Assembly: GCA_050331695.1 (NCBI GenBank)
Contig: JBHJGP010000016.1
Span: forward strand, 129,460-193,459
Length of the DNA stretch: 64,000 nt
From: JBHJGP01 sp050331695
GTDB lineage: Bacteria > Pseudomonadota > Alphaproteobacteria > Geminicoccales > Geminicoccaceae
Direction: 5' to 3'
The position numbers and the translations under genes were made by a program. The notes beneath the pieces were generated by a model, which saw nothing but the letters and a program-made list of their open reading frames with translations, had not been told where the DNA came from and ran no database searches. Positions 54,430 to 63,368 of this stretch are shown piece by piece (position 1 is the stretch's first letter; every line of letters begins with the position of its first letter).

Positions 54430-55671
54430 ATGCCGGCAATGGACGATCGTTCAACCATCGACGCTTTCCTCAGGAAACGACGGGACCAGCAGGCCGCTTT
54501 CCTGGCCGAACTCGTGAGGCGGCCATCCGACAATCCGCCAGGTGACTGCGCCGGCCACGGCGAGATGGCAGCGGGCCTTTTGGAGGGATTGGGGCTCGAG
54601 GTCGAACGTCATCCGGTGCCCGGTGATCTGGTCCGTGAGAACGGCATGGTCAGCGCCACCAACCTCGTTGTTCGCCACCGGTTTGGCGAGGGCGGTCCGG
54701 TCATCGCGCTCAATGCCCACGGCGATGTTGTCCCGCCGGGCGAGGGCTGGACCAAGGATCCATACGGCGCGGCGGTCGAGGAGGGATGGATGTATGGCCG
54801 AGGGGTCGCGGTCTCGAAATCCGATTTCGCGTCCTATGCCTTCGCACTCCTCGCGCTTCGCGAAGAGGCCGCCGGACTGGCGGGCACCGTCGAACTGCAT
54901 CTCACCTATGACGAAGAGGCGGGGGGCGTCATCGGGCCGAAGTGGCTCCTAGATGAAGGCATCACGAAACCGGACCTGGCGATCGCGGCCGGCTTCTCTT
55001 ACGCCGTTGTCAACGCTCACAATGGCTGCCTCCATCTTGAGGTGCAAATCGACGGCCGCTCGGCTCACGCGGCCAAACCCTATACCGGCGTCGACGCGCT
55101 GGAGATCGCCAATCGGGCACTTGGGACCCTTTACGCGCACCGTCTCGACTATGAGAAACGGATCTCGGCTATCGAGGGCATCGGCGCGCCGCAGCTCACG
55201 GTCGGCCTTATCCAGGGTGGCATTAACACCAACGTGGTGCCGGATCGGATCACCTTCCGCCTGGACCGACGGTTGACGCCAGAGGAGGACGGCGAAAGCG
55301 TCGAGGACGAGCTCAAGCAGGTCATTGGGCAGGCCGTCGGCGATGTGCCGGGAGCCCGGCTGACCATTCGGCGTATCCTGCTGGCGGAGCCGCTTCGGCC
55401 CATGGCCGGCAGCGAGAAGCTGGTCGAAGCCGTCGTTTCTCGCGCCAGCGACGTCATCGGCGAGCCGGTCGGTTGTCAGGGCGTGCCATTGTACACCGAC
55501 GCCCGGCACTATGCCGCGGCCGGGATCCCGACCATTCTTTACGGCGCAGGTCCGCGCACAATAGAAGAGGCTAATGCCCATCGCGCGGACGAGCGGCTAC
55601 CGCTTGATGATCTCCACAAAGCGACCCTGGTCACGGCGCTGGCGCTGCGCGACCTTCTGACGGCGCCCTGA
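54430..55671 (+). CDS. M20-family deacylase/peptidase with atypical metal motif
   Basis: A 413-residue ArgE/DapE-type protein. Standard M20 elements: ALNAHGDVVPPGEGW (metal His and catalytic Asp), YDEEAGGVIGPKWLL (catalytic and metal Glu) and a late His in EEANAHRADERL. The segment that normally reads GRGxxDMKGG, whose Asp bridges the two metals, reads GRGVAVSKSDF here, so the Asp is displaced by four positions. Two ATGs (54430, 54439) fit; AAGGA is best spaced for 54439. Its substrate is unknown; it lies four bases after the allantoate amidohydrolase gene, so a role in a late purine-nitrogen step is inferred. Confidence 0.82.
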   Translation: MPAMDDRSTIDAFLRKRRDQQAAFLAELVRRPSDNPPGDCAGHGEMAAGLLEGLGLEVERHPVPGDLVRENGMVSATNLVVRHRFGEGGPVIALNAHGDVVPPGEGWTKDPYGAAVEEGWMYGRGVAVSKSDFASYAFALLALREEAAGLAGTVELHLTYDEEAGGVIGPKWLLDEGITKPDLAIAAGFSYAVVNAHNGCLHLEVQIDGRSAHAAKPYTGVDALEIANRALGTLYAHRLDYEKRISAIEGIGAPQLTVGLIQGGINTNVVPDRITFRLDRRLTPEEDGESVEDELKQVIGQAVGDVPGARLTIRRILLAEPLRPMAGSEKLVEAVVSRASDVIGEPVGCQGVPLYTDARHYAAAGIPTILYGAGPRTIEEANAHRADERLPLDDLHKATLVTALALRDLLTAP

Positions 55672-55757
55672 ACGCACCCATGCACTAGGCAATCGCCCGG
55701 AGAGCCTGCTAAGCAACGGCGAAAGTCCGGCCGCGGATCAAAAATAGACAAGAACTG

Positions 55758-58607
55758 GTGACACCATTGCTCAGGCAACCGCCGCAGCCCGATCTCGACC
55801 TGTCGCCGCCCGTCGCGGACGAGGTCCGCAAGACCACATGCTACATGTGTGCCTGTCGTTGCGGCATCGATGTTTTCTTACGCGACGGCAAGGTCAGCTA
55901 CATCCAGGGAAATCGTGACCATCCGGTCAATCGGGGCGTGCTCTGCGCCAAGGGTTCGGCCGGCATCATGCAGCACTATTCGCCGGCGCGACTGACAAAG
56001 CCGCTGCGCCGGACCGGTCCCCGCGGCTCCGGCCAGTTCGAGGAGATCGAATGGGAGCAGGCGCTGAGCCTGGCGGTCGACTGGCTGAAGCCGGTCCGCG
56101 AGACCGATCCCAAGAAGCTCGCCTTTTTCACCGGCCGCGACCAGTCCCAGTCGCTGACCTCCTGGTGGGCACAACAATACGGCACGCCCAACTACGCCGC
56201 CCATGGCGGTTTCTGCTCCGTCAACATGGCCGCCGCCGGCATCTACACCATGGGCGGGGCCTTTTGGGAATTCGGCTCGCCCGACTGGGAACGCACGAAA
56301 ATGTTCATGATCTTCGGCGTCGCCGAGGACCATGACAGCAACCCGATCAAGCTGGGCCTGAGCCGGCTCAAGGAGCGTGGTGCAAAGATCATCGCCGTCA
56401 ACCCGGTGCGCACAGGCTACAATGCGGTCGCTGACGAGTGGGTCGGGATCACGCCAGGCACTGACGGCCTGTTCGTATTGTCCCTGGTCCACGAACTGAT
56501 CCGTAGCGGTTTTGTCGATCTCGACTATCTGATCCGCTACACCAACGCGCCATGGCTGGTGGTCCAGGACGAGGGTCGCGATGACCACGGTCTGTTCGTG
56601 CGGGATGGCGATGGCAAGCCGTTGATCGCCGGTCGGACCGCAGGTGAGCTGGTGGCTCATGACCATCTCGGCGCGAAACCCGCACTGAAGGGCACGTTCA
56701 CCCTGGCGGACGGCGGCAAGGCCGTACCCGTTTTCGAGCTTCTGGCCCGGGAGTATCTGAAGGACGACTACGCGGCCGAGACTGTGGCGCCGGTCTGCGG
56801 GCTAAACGCCCGAACGATCAAGCGGCTGGCGGCCGAGCTCGCCAGCACCGCGTTTGACCAGGAGATCCGGATCGACCAGCCTTGGACGGACTGGAAGGGT
56901 GAGCGCCATCAGCAAATGATCGGCCGGCCGGTCAGTTTTCATGCCATGCGCGGGATCTCGGCCCATGCCAACGGCTTTCAGACCTGCCGGGCGAGCCATC
57001 TCCTGCAGATCTTGTTGGGCGCGGGCGAGGTACCGGGTGGTTTCCGCTTCAAGCCGCCCTATCCGAAGCCGGCAACAGCGCACCCGAAGCCGCACACGTC
57101 CTGCTTACCGAATGCACCCTTAGCCGGACCCCATCTGGGCTTTCCCATGGGCCCCGAAGATCTGCAGCTCGATGGTGACGGCAAGCCGATGCGCATCGAC
57201 AAAGCTTTTTCCTGGGATGCGCCTTTATCACCCCATGGGCTGATGCACATGGTGATCGCCAACGCGGCGGCGCGCGATCCCTATCCGATCGATACCCTGT
57301 TCCTCTATATGGCCAACATGTCCTGGAATTCGTCCATGAATACGGGCGGCGTCATGGAGATGCTGACCGCCAAGGACGACCGGGGTGACTATGTGATCCC
57401 CAAAATCATCTACGCCGATGCTTACTCCTCCGAGATGGTGGCTTTCGCCGATCTGGTTCTGCCGGACACGACCTATCTCGAACGCCACGATTGCATTTCC
57501 CTGCTCGATCGGCCGATCTGCGAGCCCGATATGGCAGCCGACGCGATCCGATGGCCGGTTTGCGAGCCCGACCGCGACGTCCGCTGCTTTCAATCGGTGC
57601 TGATTGACTTAGGCGGCCGTCTGGGTCTGCCGGGCTTCGTCGACGAGGACGACCAGCCCTTTTATCGCGATTATGCCGACTACATGGTCAACCATCAGCG
57701 CCGGCCAGGGGTCGGGCCACTCGCCGGCTGGCGCGGCGAAAAGGGCGAGCTCGAAGGTAGGGGAGCGCCAAACCCCGACCAACTGGATCGATACATCGCC
57801 GATGGCGGGTTCTGGACCCGCGAGATCCCCGCCGAGGCCCGGTTCTTCAAGCCCTGGAACCATGCCTATCAGGCCTGGGCGGTCGAAACGGGATTCTACG
57901 ACCGGCCGCAACCCTATCAGTTCCAGCTCTATCTCGAGCCCCTGCGCAAGTTTCAGCTGGCCGCCGAGGGCAAAGGCGAACGCCAGCCACCGGAGCACAT
58001 GCGGGCTCGGATCCGGGAGTGTTTCCAGCCCATGCCCGTTTGGTATGCACCATTCAGCGGCGACCAAAAAACAGACGAAACCTTTCCGCTGCACGCGATC
58101 ACCCAAAGACCGGCCGCCATGTATCACAGTTGGGGCTCGCAAAATGCCTGGCTTCGCCAGATCCACGGCGAGAACAAGCTCTACGTACCGGGGCCCGTTT
58201 GCGATCAGTTTGGTCTCGAGGATGGGGACTGGATCTTCGTCATCTCTCGCCACGGCCGGATCAAGGTGCCGGTGCAGAGAATGGAGGCGGTCAATCCGAA
58301 CACGCTTTGGACCTGGAATGCGATCGGCAAACGGAGTGGCGCTTGGGCACTTGACCGCCAGGCGCCGGAAGCGGAACGGGGTTTCCTTTTGAACCATCTG
58401 ATCAGCGAGCTTCTTCCGCAGAAAGGTGATGGGCTCCGCTGGTCGAATTCGGATCCGATCACCGGGCAGGCGGCCTGGTTCGACCTTCGGGTTCGGATCG
58501 AGAAGACGAAACCGGGAGAGCAGCGCTCGGAGCCCCGATTCCAGAGCCAGGGATCGCCGGTCCGTCGCCCGCCCCATCAGATCCGCTATGGTCGAGAGTG
58601 GTCATGA
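55758..58607 (+). CDS. soeA: Molybdopterin oxidoreductase, SoeA-like sulfite dehydrogenase catalytic subunit
   Basis: A 949-residue DMSO-reductase-superfamily enzyme expected to oxidise sulfite to sulfate on the cytoplasmic face. The N-terminal [4Fe-4S] binding uses Cys28, Cys31, Cys35 and Cys63 (CYMCACRC...VLCAKGS). Cys153 in HGGFCSVNM is the likely Mo ligand. No Tat signal is present, which fits cytoplasmic SoeA and argues against periplasmic reductases. The Mo-bis-PGD domains run through LVLPDTTYLERHDCISLLDRP to the C-terminal VCDQFGLEDGDWIFVISRHGRIKVP. The start is GTG at 55758. Gene order A-B-C with a DmsC-like anchor supports Soe; a polysulfide or other oxyanion substrate cannot be excluded. 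Confidence 0.82.
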   Translation: MTPLLRQPPQPDLDLSPPVADEVRKTTCYMCACRCGIDVFLRDGKVSYIQGNRDHPVNRGVLCAKGSAGIMQHYSPARLTKPLRRTGPRGSGQFEEIEWEQALSLAVDWLKPVRETDPKKLAFFTGRDQSQSLTSWWAQQYGTPNYAAHGGFCSVNMAAAGIYTMGGAFWEFGSPDWERTKMFMIFGVAEDHDSNPIKLGLSRLKERGAKIIAVNPVRTGYNAVADEWVGITPGTDGLFVLSLVHELIRSGFVDLDYLIRYTNAPWLVVQDEGRDDHGLFVRDGDGKPLIAGRTAGELVAHDHLGAKPALKGTFTLADGGKAVPVFELLAREYLKDDYAAETVAPVCGLNARTIKRLAAELASTAFDQEIRIDQPWTDWKGERHQQMIGRPVSFHAMRGISAHANGFQTCRASHLLQILLGAGEVPGGFRFKPPYPKPATAHPKPHTSCLPNAPLAGPHLGFPMGPEDLQLDGDGKPMRIDKAFSWDAPLSPHGLMHMVIANAAARDPYPIDTLFLYMANMSWNSSMNTGGVMEMLTAKDDRGDYVIPKIIYADAYSSEMVAFADLVLPDTTYLERHDCISLLDRPICEPDMAADAIRWPVCEPDRDVRCFQSVLIDLGGRLGLPGFVDEDDQPFYRDYADYMVNHQRRPGVGPLAGWRGEKGELEGRGAPNPDQLDRYIADGGFWTREIPAEARFFKPWNHAYQAWAVETGFYDRPQPYQFQLYLEPLRKFQLAAEGKGERQPPEHMRARIRECFQPMPVWYAPFSGDQKTDETFPLHAITQRPAAMYHSWGSQNAWLRQIHGENKLYVPGPVCDQFGLEDGDWIFVISRHGRIKVPVQRMEAVNPNTLWTWNAIGKRSGAWALDRQAPEAERGFLLNHLISELLPQKGDGLRWSNSDPITGQAAWFDLRVRIEKTKPGEQRSEPRFQSQGSPVRRPPHQIRYGREWS

Positions 58608-59359
58608 CCGCGCTGCCCACTCAGACCGACAAGAAGCTGGGCTTGGTGATCGATCTCGACATCTGCGTCGGCTGCCATGCTTGCGCCGTGAGTTGCAAGG
58701 AGTGGAATACAGGCGGCTACGGCGCGGCCCTTTCCGATCAAAGCGCTTACGGCCGCGAGCCGGAGGGCACTTGGCTCAATCGCGTCCACAGTTACGAGAC
58801 CTTGAGCCAAAGGGGTGACGGCAGCGTCGATGCCCGGGTCGTTCATTTTCCCCGAAGCTGTCTTCACTGCGAGAACGCGCCCTGCGTCACCGTTTGTCCC
58901 ACCGGCGCCAGCTACAAACGGGCCGAGGACGGCATCGTGCTGGTCAACGAGGATTGGTGCATCGGCTGCGGGCTGTGCGCTTGGGCTTGCCCCTACGGCG
59001 CCAGGGAGATGGATCAGGCCGAAGGGGTGTTGAAGAAGTGCACGCTCTGCGTGGACCGGATCTACAACGAGAACCTGCCTGAGCAGGATCGGGAACCGGC
59101 CTGCGTGCGTACCTGCCCGGCCAATGCCCGGCATTTCGGTGATCTGGCGGATCCGACCTCGGCTGTCTCGCAGATGGTGGTTGCCCGGGGCGGCGTCACC
59201 TTGATGCAGGAGCAAGGCACCAAACCGGTCAACAAATACCTGCCCCCTCGCGCCAAACGCGGAGATGACGAGCCGCCCATGCGGCTGACCGATTTGGTCG
59301 ATCCGGAACCTCGGGGTTTTCTCGGATGGCTCGATCGGGCGCTCGAACGGCTCGGTTAG
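58604..59359 (+). CDS. soeB: Iron-sulfur subunit, SoeB-like
   Basis: An electron-transfer subunit with four [4Fe-4S] clusters. Cysteine groups: DLDICVGCHACAVSCKEWN, CLHCENAPCVTVCPTGA, CIGCGLCAWACPYGA, and CTLCVDRI with ACVRTCPANA. 251 residues. ATG at 58604 overlaps the soeA stop as ATGA. No signal peptide is visible, as expected for a cytoplasmic complex anchored by the C subunit. Confidence 0.86.
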   Translation: MTALPTQTDKKLGLVIDLDICVGCHACAVSCKEWNTGGYGAALSDQSAYGREPEGTWLNRVHSYETLSQRGDGSVDARVVHFPRSCLHCENAPCVTVCPTGASYKRAEDGIVLVNEDWCIGCGLCAWACPYGAREMDQAEGVLKKCTLCVDRIYNENLPEQDREPACVRTCPANARHFGDLADPTSAVSQMVVARGGVTLMQEQGTKPVNKYLPPRAKRGDDEPPMRLTDLVDPEPRGFLGWLDRALERLG

Positions 59360-59363
59360 ATCG

Positions 59364-60287
59364 ATGCATCCCGCACCTTCGTTGATTGTCTTCACCACCC
59401 TTTCGGGTGTCGGCTTCGGTCTGATCTTTTGGCTGGGCATCGGCCTTGGCGCGCCGCTAGCCCCGTTCGCCTGGTTCATCTGCCCCGCGGCGTTTGCGCT
59501 GGCGGGTTTTGGGGTGGCTGCATCGACTTTCCATCTGGGCCATCCGGAACGGGCCTGGCGGGCGCTCAGTCAGTGGCGCTCTTCCTGGCTGTCCCGGGAA
59601 GGTGTTCTGGCCGCCGCAACGCTCGGTCTCTTCGCTCTCTATGCTTTGGTCTGGCTTATGGCGGGGCATCGATCGCCCTTCCTGGGCTGGCTCAGCGCCG
59701 CAGCCGCGGCGGCCACGGTTCACGCCACAGCCATGATCTACGCGCAGCTGAAGACCGTGCCGCGGTGGAATAGCTGGCTGACGCCCTTGGCGTTTCTGAG
59801 CTTTGGAGCCGCCGGCGGAGCCTTGGCCATCGCCGTCGGCGAGGCGCTGACCATCGGCTCGTCAAACCCGTCCAACCTGCTGGCCCTGGTGCTGATTGCG
59901 CTCGCCTGGGCGGCCAAGCTCTGGTGGTGGCACCATGCGGCGGAGATCAGGCTGGATCACGCCGGCGCCAGTCCCGAGACCGCGACCGGCCTCAGCCGGC
60001 TAGGTGAGGTCAGGCAGTTCGAGCCGCCGCACACCTCGCCCAACTATCTGCTCCGCGAGATGGTTTTTCAGGTGGGTCGCCGGCGGGCGGAGCAATTGCG
60101 CATTCTGGCGTTGCTGATCGGTTGCGGCGTGCCTTTGTTCGTCGTTCTGCTCGCCCTGGTGGCGAGCGGCGACATGATCTGGCTGGTCACGGCATTTTTG
60201 GCCTATCTCGGCGGGCTCGCGATCGAGCGATGGCTTTTTTTCGCCGAAGCCGAACATGTCGTCGCGACCTATTACGGTCACCGTTGA
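59364..60287 (+). CDS. soeC: DmsC-like membrane anchor, SoeC-like
   Basis: A 307-residue integral membrane protein with about eight hydrophobic helices, of the DmsC anchor family that passes electrons between iron-sulfur subunit and quinone. It starts with HPAPSLIVFTTLSGVGFGLIFWLGIG and has STFHLGHPERAWRALSQWRSSWLSREG, the well-kept DmsC segment with HLGHPERA and the SREG motif, plus LRILALLIGCGVPLFVVLLALV later. It follows soeB by 4 bases. Confidence 0.88.
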   Translation: MHPAPSLIVFTTLSGVGFGLIFWLGIGLGAPLAPFAWFICPAAFALAGFGVAASTFHLGHPERAWRALSQWRSSWLSREGVLAAATLGLFALYALVWLMAGHRSPFLGWLSAAAAAATVHATAMIYAQLKTVPRWNSWLTPLAFLSFGAAGGALAIAVGEALTIGSSNPSNLLALVLIALAWAAKLWWWHHAAEIRLDHAGASPETATGLSRLGEVRQFEPPHTSPNYLLREMVFQVGRRRAEQLRILALLIGCGVPLFVVLLALVASGDMIWLVTAFLAYLGGLAIERWLFFAEAEHVVATYYGHR

Positions 60288-60289
60288 GA

Positions 60290-60547
60290 TCAGGAGCGTT
60301 TTCTTTTCGAGATCGGATGGGGCCGCGTCTCTTGCCTCACCACCGGGCAGAGCTGGTCGCTGAACGTCCATGAGCTGACATTCTGCACCTTCTCGCACCG
60401 CGCGAGGCGCATGCCTTCTGGGGAGTTCACGCAGACCACGGCGCCCAGCTCGTAAGACGTGCCTTGAAATAGACAGGTGCAGGAGATGTCGGCCGCCACA
60501 GAGCGTTCGCCGGCCAATCCACCGGCGACGATAAACAAGCTCACCAC
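60290..60547 (-). CDS. Small cysteine-rich secreted protein
   Basis: An 85-residue protein of no known function. A short hydrophobic N-terminus (VSLFIVAGGLAGERSVA) precedes ADISCTCLFQGTSYELGAVVCVNSPEGMRLARCEKVQNVSSWTF. Five cysteines (CTC, VVC, RCE, QLC) lie close together, suggesting disulfides in the periplasm. Related-looking hypothetical proteins with the same CTC...GxxYxLG...C pattern recur in alphaproteobacteria. A GTG start at 60547 is assumed; an upstream in-frame stop excludes anything much longer. It converges on soeC. Confidence 0.62.
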   Translation of the reverse strand: MVSLFIVAGGLAGERSVAADISCTCLFQGTSYELGAVVCVNSPEGMRLARCEKVQNVSSWTFSDQLCPVVRQETRPHPISKRKRS

Positions 60548-60773
60548 AATGCGTGTCGTTACCCCATAATCGCGTCAGTTAACCAAATTGGCGGGCAATC
60601 GGCAAGCTGAGGCTGGTCGGTCATGGTCGCGCGACCGCCACCAGAACGGCGCTCCGTTGCCGCCGATTAAACGACAAGTCCCTGAAGCTCGTCGCCGGAA
60701 CAAAAACCGGGCGGTTTCGTTGCATCTGTCACGAGCCTGTCACCCCGGGCGCGATCCACGATGGGAGGTCAAG

Positions 60774-61142
60774 TTGCGTCGACACGCGTTAGCTGTTCAG
60801 CCTCGGTTTGCCTTGTTTACGGTGGCAGCAATCTTGAGTGGCTGTGCCGGCGCGGAACGGCCGACGGCGGAACTCGCCGCTGCCGACTTCGCGGTCGAGC
60901 AGGCGGAGGCATCGAGCGCGCCCTCTGTCGCGCCGGCCGCTGTCGAGCGGGCCCGCGAGAAGCTGGACGAGGCGCAGGCGGCCGCCGACGCCGACGATAA
61001 CGTGCGGGCAAGACGTTTGGCCGAGCAGGCAACCGTCGATGCGCGGCTGGCTGAGGCCAGGACCGACGCCGAAATCGCCAATCAAAATCTCGAGGAGATG
61101 AAGACCAGCATCGAACTTCTTCAGGAATCGACGGCTCGATGA
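60774..61142 (+). CDS. DUF4398-type lipoprotein
   Basis: A 122-residue outer-membrane or periplasmic lipoprotein. The signal peptide FALFTVAAILSGCAGAE carries the lipobox LSGC. The mature part is one helical DUF4398-like domain: AAADFAVEQAEASSAPSVAPAAVERAREKLDEAQAAADADDNVRARRLAEQATVDARLAEARTDAE. TTG at 60774 follows GGGAGG. The frame upstream to 60588 is open but non-coding in look. It is paired with the OmpA lipoprotein next to it. Confidence 0.82.
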   Translation: MRRHALAVQPRFALFTVAAILSGCAGAERPTAELAAADFAVEQAEASSAPSVAPAAVERAREKLDEAQAAADADDNVRARRLAEQATVDARLAEARTDAEIANQNLEEMKTSIELLQESTAR

Positions 61143-61171
61143 TCAGCGGACAGATGGCTGAAGGATCGCTC

Positions 61172-62047
61172 ATGACCGGACATGGACGGAACGCAATGCT
61201 GAACGAACAACGATACCGTATCTGCGGCGTGGGCGTTGCCCTGGCGCTCATTGTTGGCGGCTGCGCCAACCCGGCCAGAGAACAGGTGGTGACCGACGCC
61301 GAGGCGGCTTTCAACGCCGTCGAGAATAATCCCGAGGCGCGCGAGCTTGCCGGCGTCGATCTGGATCGCACCAGCGCCGCTTTGGATGAGCTTCGGCGGG
61401 CCGAAGCCGAAGGGGAAGAGACCGCCGAGTTGCGCCATCTGGGCTACCTGGTCGAGCGGCGCGCTGACATCACGCGGTTTCGGGCAGACGAACGCTCCGC
61501 CCGGAATGAGCTCGAGGAGCTGGCCGAAGAACGCGATCAGATCCTGTTGGCTGCCGAACGTGACCGGGCGACCGCGGCCGAGCAGGAGGCCCAGAGCGCT
61601 TTGCGCGAAGCGCAGGAGGCTCGAGCTCGTGCGGAACAACTGGAGGCCGAGCTACAGGATCTCGAGGCCGAACAGACGGCGCGGGGCTTGGTTTTAACCC
61701 TCGACGACGTACTGTTCGAATTCGATACCGCAACGCTCAAGCCGGGCGGTGAAGCGCAGGTGGATCGCATCGCCGAAGCCCTCTCAGATCTCGGTGACCG
61801 GCCGATCCTGGTCGAAGGTCACACCGACAATGTGGGATCGGAAACCTACAATCTTCAACTGTCGCGGGATCGCGCCGAGGCCGTCCGCCAGAGCCTGATC
61901 GCGGGCGGTATCGCGCCGGACAGGATCCGAGCCCGGGGCCTCGGCGAATCCTATCCAGTCACGGCCAACGATACCGAAGCGGGTCGTCAGCAGAATAGGC
62001 GCGTGGAGATCGTCATCGACGATCAGCTCCGGCCCGCGGGCGCCTGA
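61172..62047 (+). CDS. OmpA-domain lipoprotein with DUF4398-like coiled-coil
   Basis: An envelope protein that probably links the outer membrane to peptidoglycan. ATG at 61172 is preceded by AAGGA at 61161-61165; the lipobox is in ALIVGGCANPAR. The next ~70 residues resemble DUF4398. A long charged coiled coil follows (RNELEELAEERDQILLAAERDRATAAEQEAQSAL...) and then an OmpA peptidoglycan-binding domain: DVLFEFDTATLKPGGEAQVDRIAEAL, VEGHTDNVGSETYNLQLSRDRAEAVRQSL and GRQQNRRVEIVI. The start at 61139 is possible but gives an over-long leader. 291 residues. Confidence 0.88.
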   Translation: MTGHGRNAMLNEQRYRICGVGVALALIVGGCANPAREQVVTDAEAAFNAVENNPEARELAGVDLDRTSAALDELRRAEAEGEETAELRHLGYLVERRADITRFRADERSARNELEELAEERDQILLAAERDRATAAEQEAQSALREAQEARARAEQLEAELQDLEAEQTARGLVLTLDDVLFEFDTATLKPGGEAQVDRIAEALSDLGDRPILVEGHTDNVGSETYNLQLSRDRAEAVRQSLIAGGIAPDRIRARGLGESYPVTANDTEAGRQQNRRVEIVIDDQLRPAGA

Positions 62048-62063
62048 GCGACGCGACAGGGGC

Positions 62064-63365
62064 TCAGCGCAAGGTCACTGGTTTGGGACCGCCGGTGGCC
62101 CAGTCCAGCAACTCGGCGGTATGCACAATCGGGATCGCCGTCGCCCCGGCAAGCTGGGCCATGCAACCGATATTGCCGGTGGCAATCACGTCCGGCTTCA
62201 ACCGCTCGATCGATTGGGCTTTATTGTCGCGGAGCTGGGTCGCGATCTCGGGCTGAAGGATGTTGTAGGTGCCGGCCGAGCCGCAGCAGAGATGGGCCCG
62301 GGCCGGTTCCCGCACCGTGAAACCCGCCTGGGTCAGGAGCTTCTTGGGTGTGAGCTTGATCTGTTGGCCGTGCTGCATGGAACAGGCGGAATGATAGGCC
62401 ACAACCATGTCCGCATCGTTGACGGTCGGTAGCAAGCCGATCTCGTCCATGAATTCGACGATGTCCTTGGTCATGGCGGATATCTTCTCGGCCTTGCCCC
62501 CGTAATCAGGATCGTTGCGGAGCATGAAACCATAGTCCTTGACCGTGGTCCCGCAGCCCGACGCGTTGATGATCACGGCGTCCAGCCCGCCCGTCTCGCC
62601 TGCGGCGAGCCAGGCGTCGATATTGGCCTTGGCGGCCGCGTGCGAGGCGTTTTCCCGGCCCATATGGTGAACCAGGGCGCCGCAGCAGCCGGCCCCTTTG
62701 GCGATGATAACCTCGATCCCGTGACGCCGCAGCAGGCGGATGGTGGCCTCGTTGATCGCTGTGTTCAAAACCTGCTGGGCGCAACCATTGAGCAGCGTGA
62801 CCCGACCCCGGCGCTGACCCTCGGCGGGCAGGATCTGAGGCTTGTCGACACCGGACGGTGCCGGCAGCCTGTTCGGTGCGAGGCTCAGCATGGCCCTGAC
62901 GCGGCCCAGCGTTCCGCCGGTCGGCAAAAGTGCGCGAAACGGCTTCGCCACCCGTGCACCCAACAAGGCCAAGCGAAACCGGGACGGATAGGGCAGCACC
63001 CATGCCAGCACCTGGCGCAGGAGGCGCTCCATCACAGGCCGGCGGTAGGTTTCCTCAATGTGTTTTCGCGCGTGGTCGACCAGGTGCATGTAGTGCACGC
63101 CCGAAGGGCAGGTGGTCATACAGGAAAGGCAGGAAAGGCAGCGATCGATGTGCAACACCGTCCGGTCATCCGCCGGCCGGTCATTTTCTAGCATCGCCTT
63201 GATCAGATAGATCCGGCCTCGGGGGCTGTCCAACTCGTCGCCGAGCAGCGTGTAGGTGGGACAGGTCGCCGTGCAGAAGCCGCAGTGAACGCAGGTGCGG
63301 AGGATTTTTTCGGAGGCGGCGACGTCGGGGTCCCGCAACTGTTCTGTCGTGAAATTGGTCTGCAT
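62064..63365 (-). CDS. glcF: Glycolate oxidase iron-sulfur subunit
   Basis: Transfers electrons from the glycolate-oxidising flavin subunits to the membrane. Two [4Fe-4S] motifs lie in the N-terminal domain: CVHCGFCTATCPTY and CLSCLSCMTTCPSGVHYMHLVDHARK. Two cysteine-rich CCG domains follow, with LNGCAQQVLNT, GCCGALVHHMGRE, YHSACSMQHGQ and HLCCGSAGTYNILQP. 433 residues. It is downstream of glcE by 3 bases, the usual glcDEF order read right to left. Confidence 0.95.
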   Translation of the reverse strand: MQTNFTTEQLRDPDVAASEKILRTCVHCGFCTATCPTYTLLGDELDSPRGRIYLIKAMLENDRPADDRTVLHIDRCLSCLSCMTTCPSGVHYMHLVDHARKHIEETYRRPVMERLLRQVLAWVLPYPSRFRLALLGARVAKPFRALLPTGGTLGRVRAMLSLAPNRLPAPSGVDKPQILPAEGQRRGRVTLLNGCAQQVLNTAINEATIRLLRRHGIEVIIAKGAGCCGALVHHMGRENASHAAAKANIDAWLAAGETGGLDAVIINASGCGTTVKDYGFMLRNDPDYGGKAEKISAMTKDIVEFMDEIGLLPTVNDADMVVAYHSACSMQHGQQIKLTPKKLLTQAGFTVREPARAHLCCGSAGTYNILQPEIATQLRDNKAQSIERLKPDVIATGNIGCMAQLAGATAIPIVHTAELLDWATGGPKPVTLR

Positions 63366-63368
63366 GGT

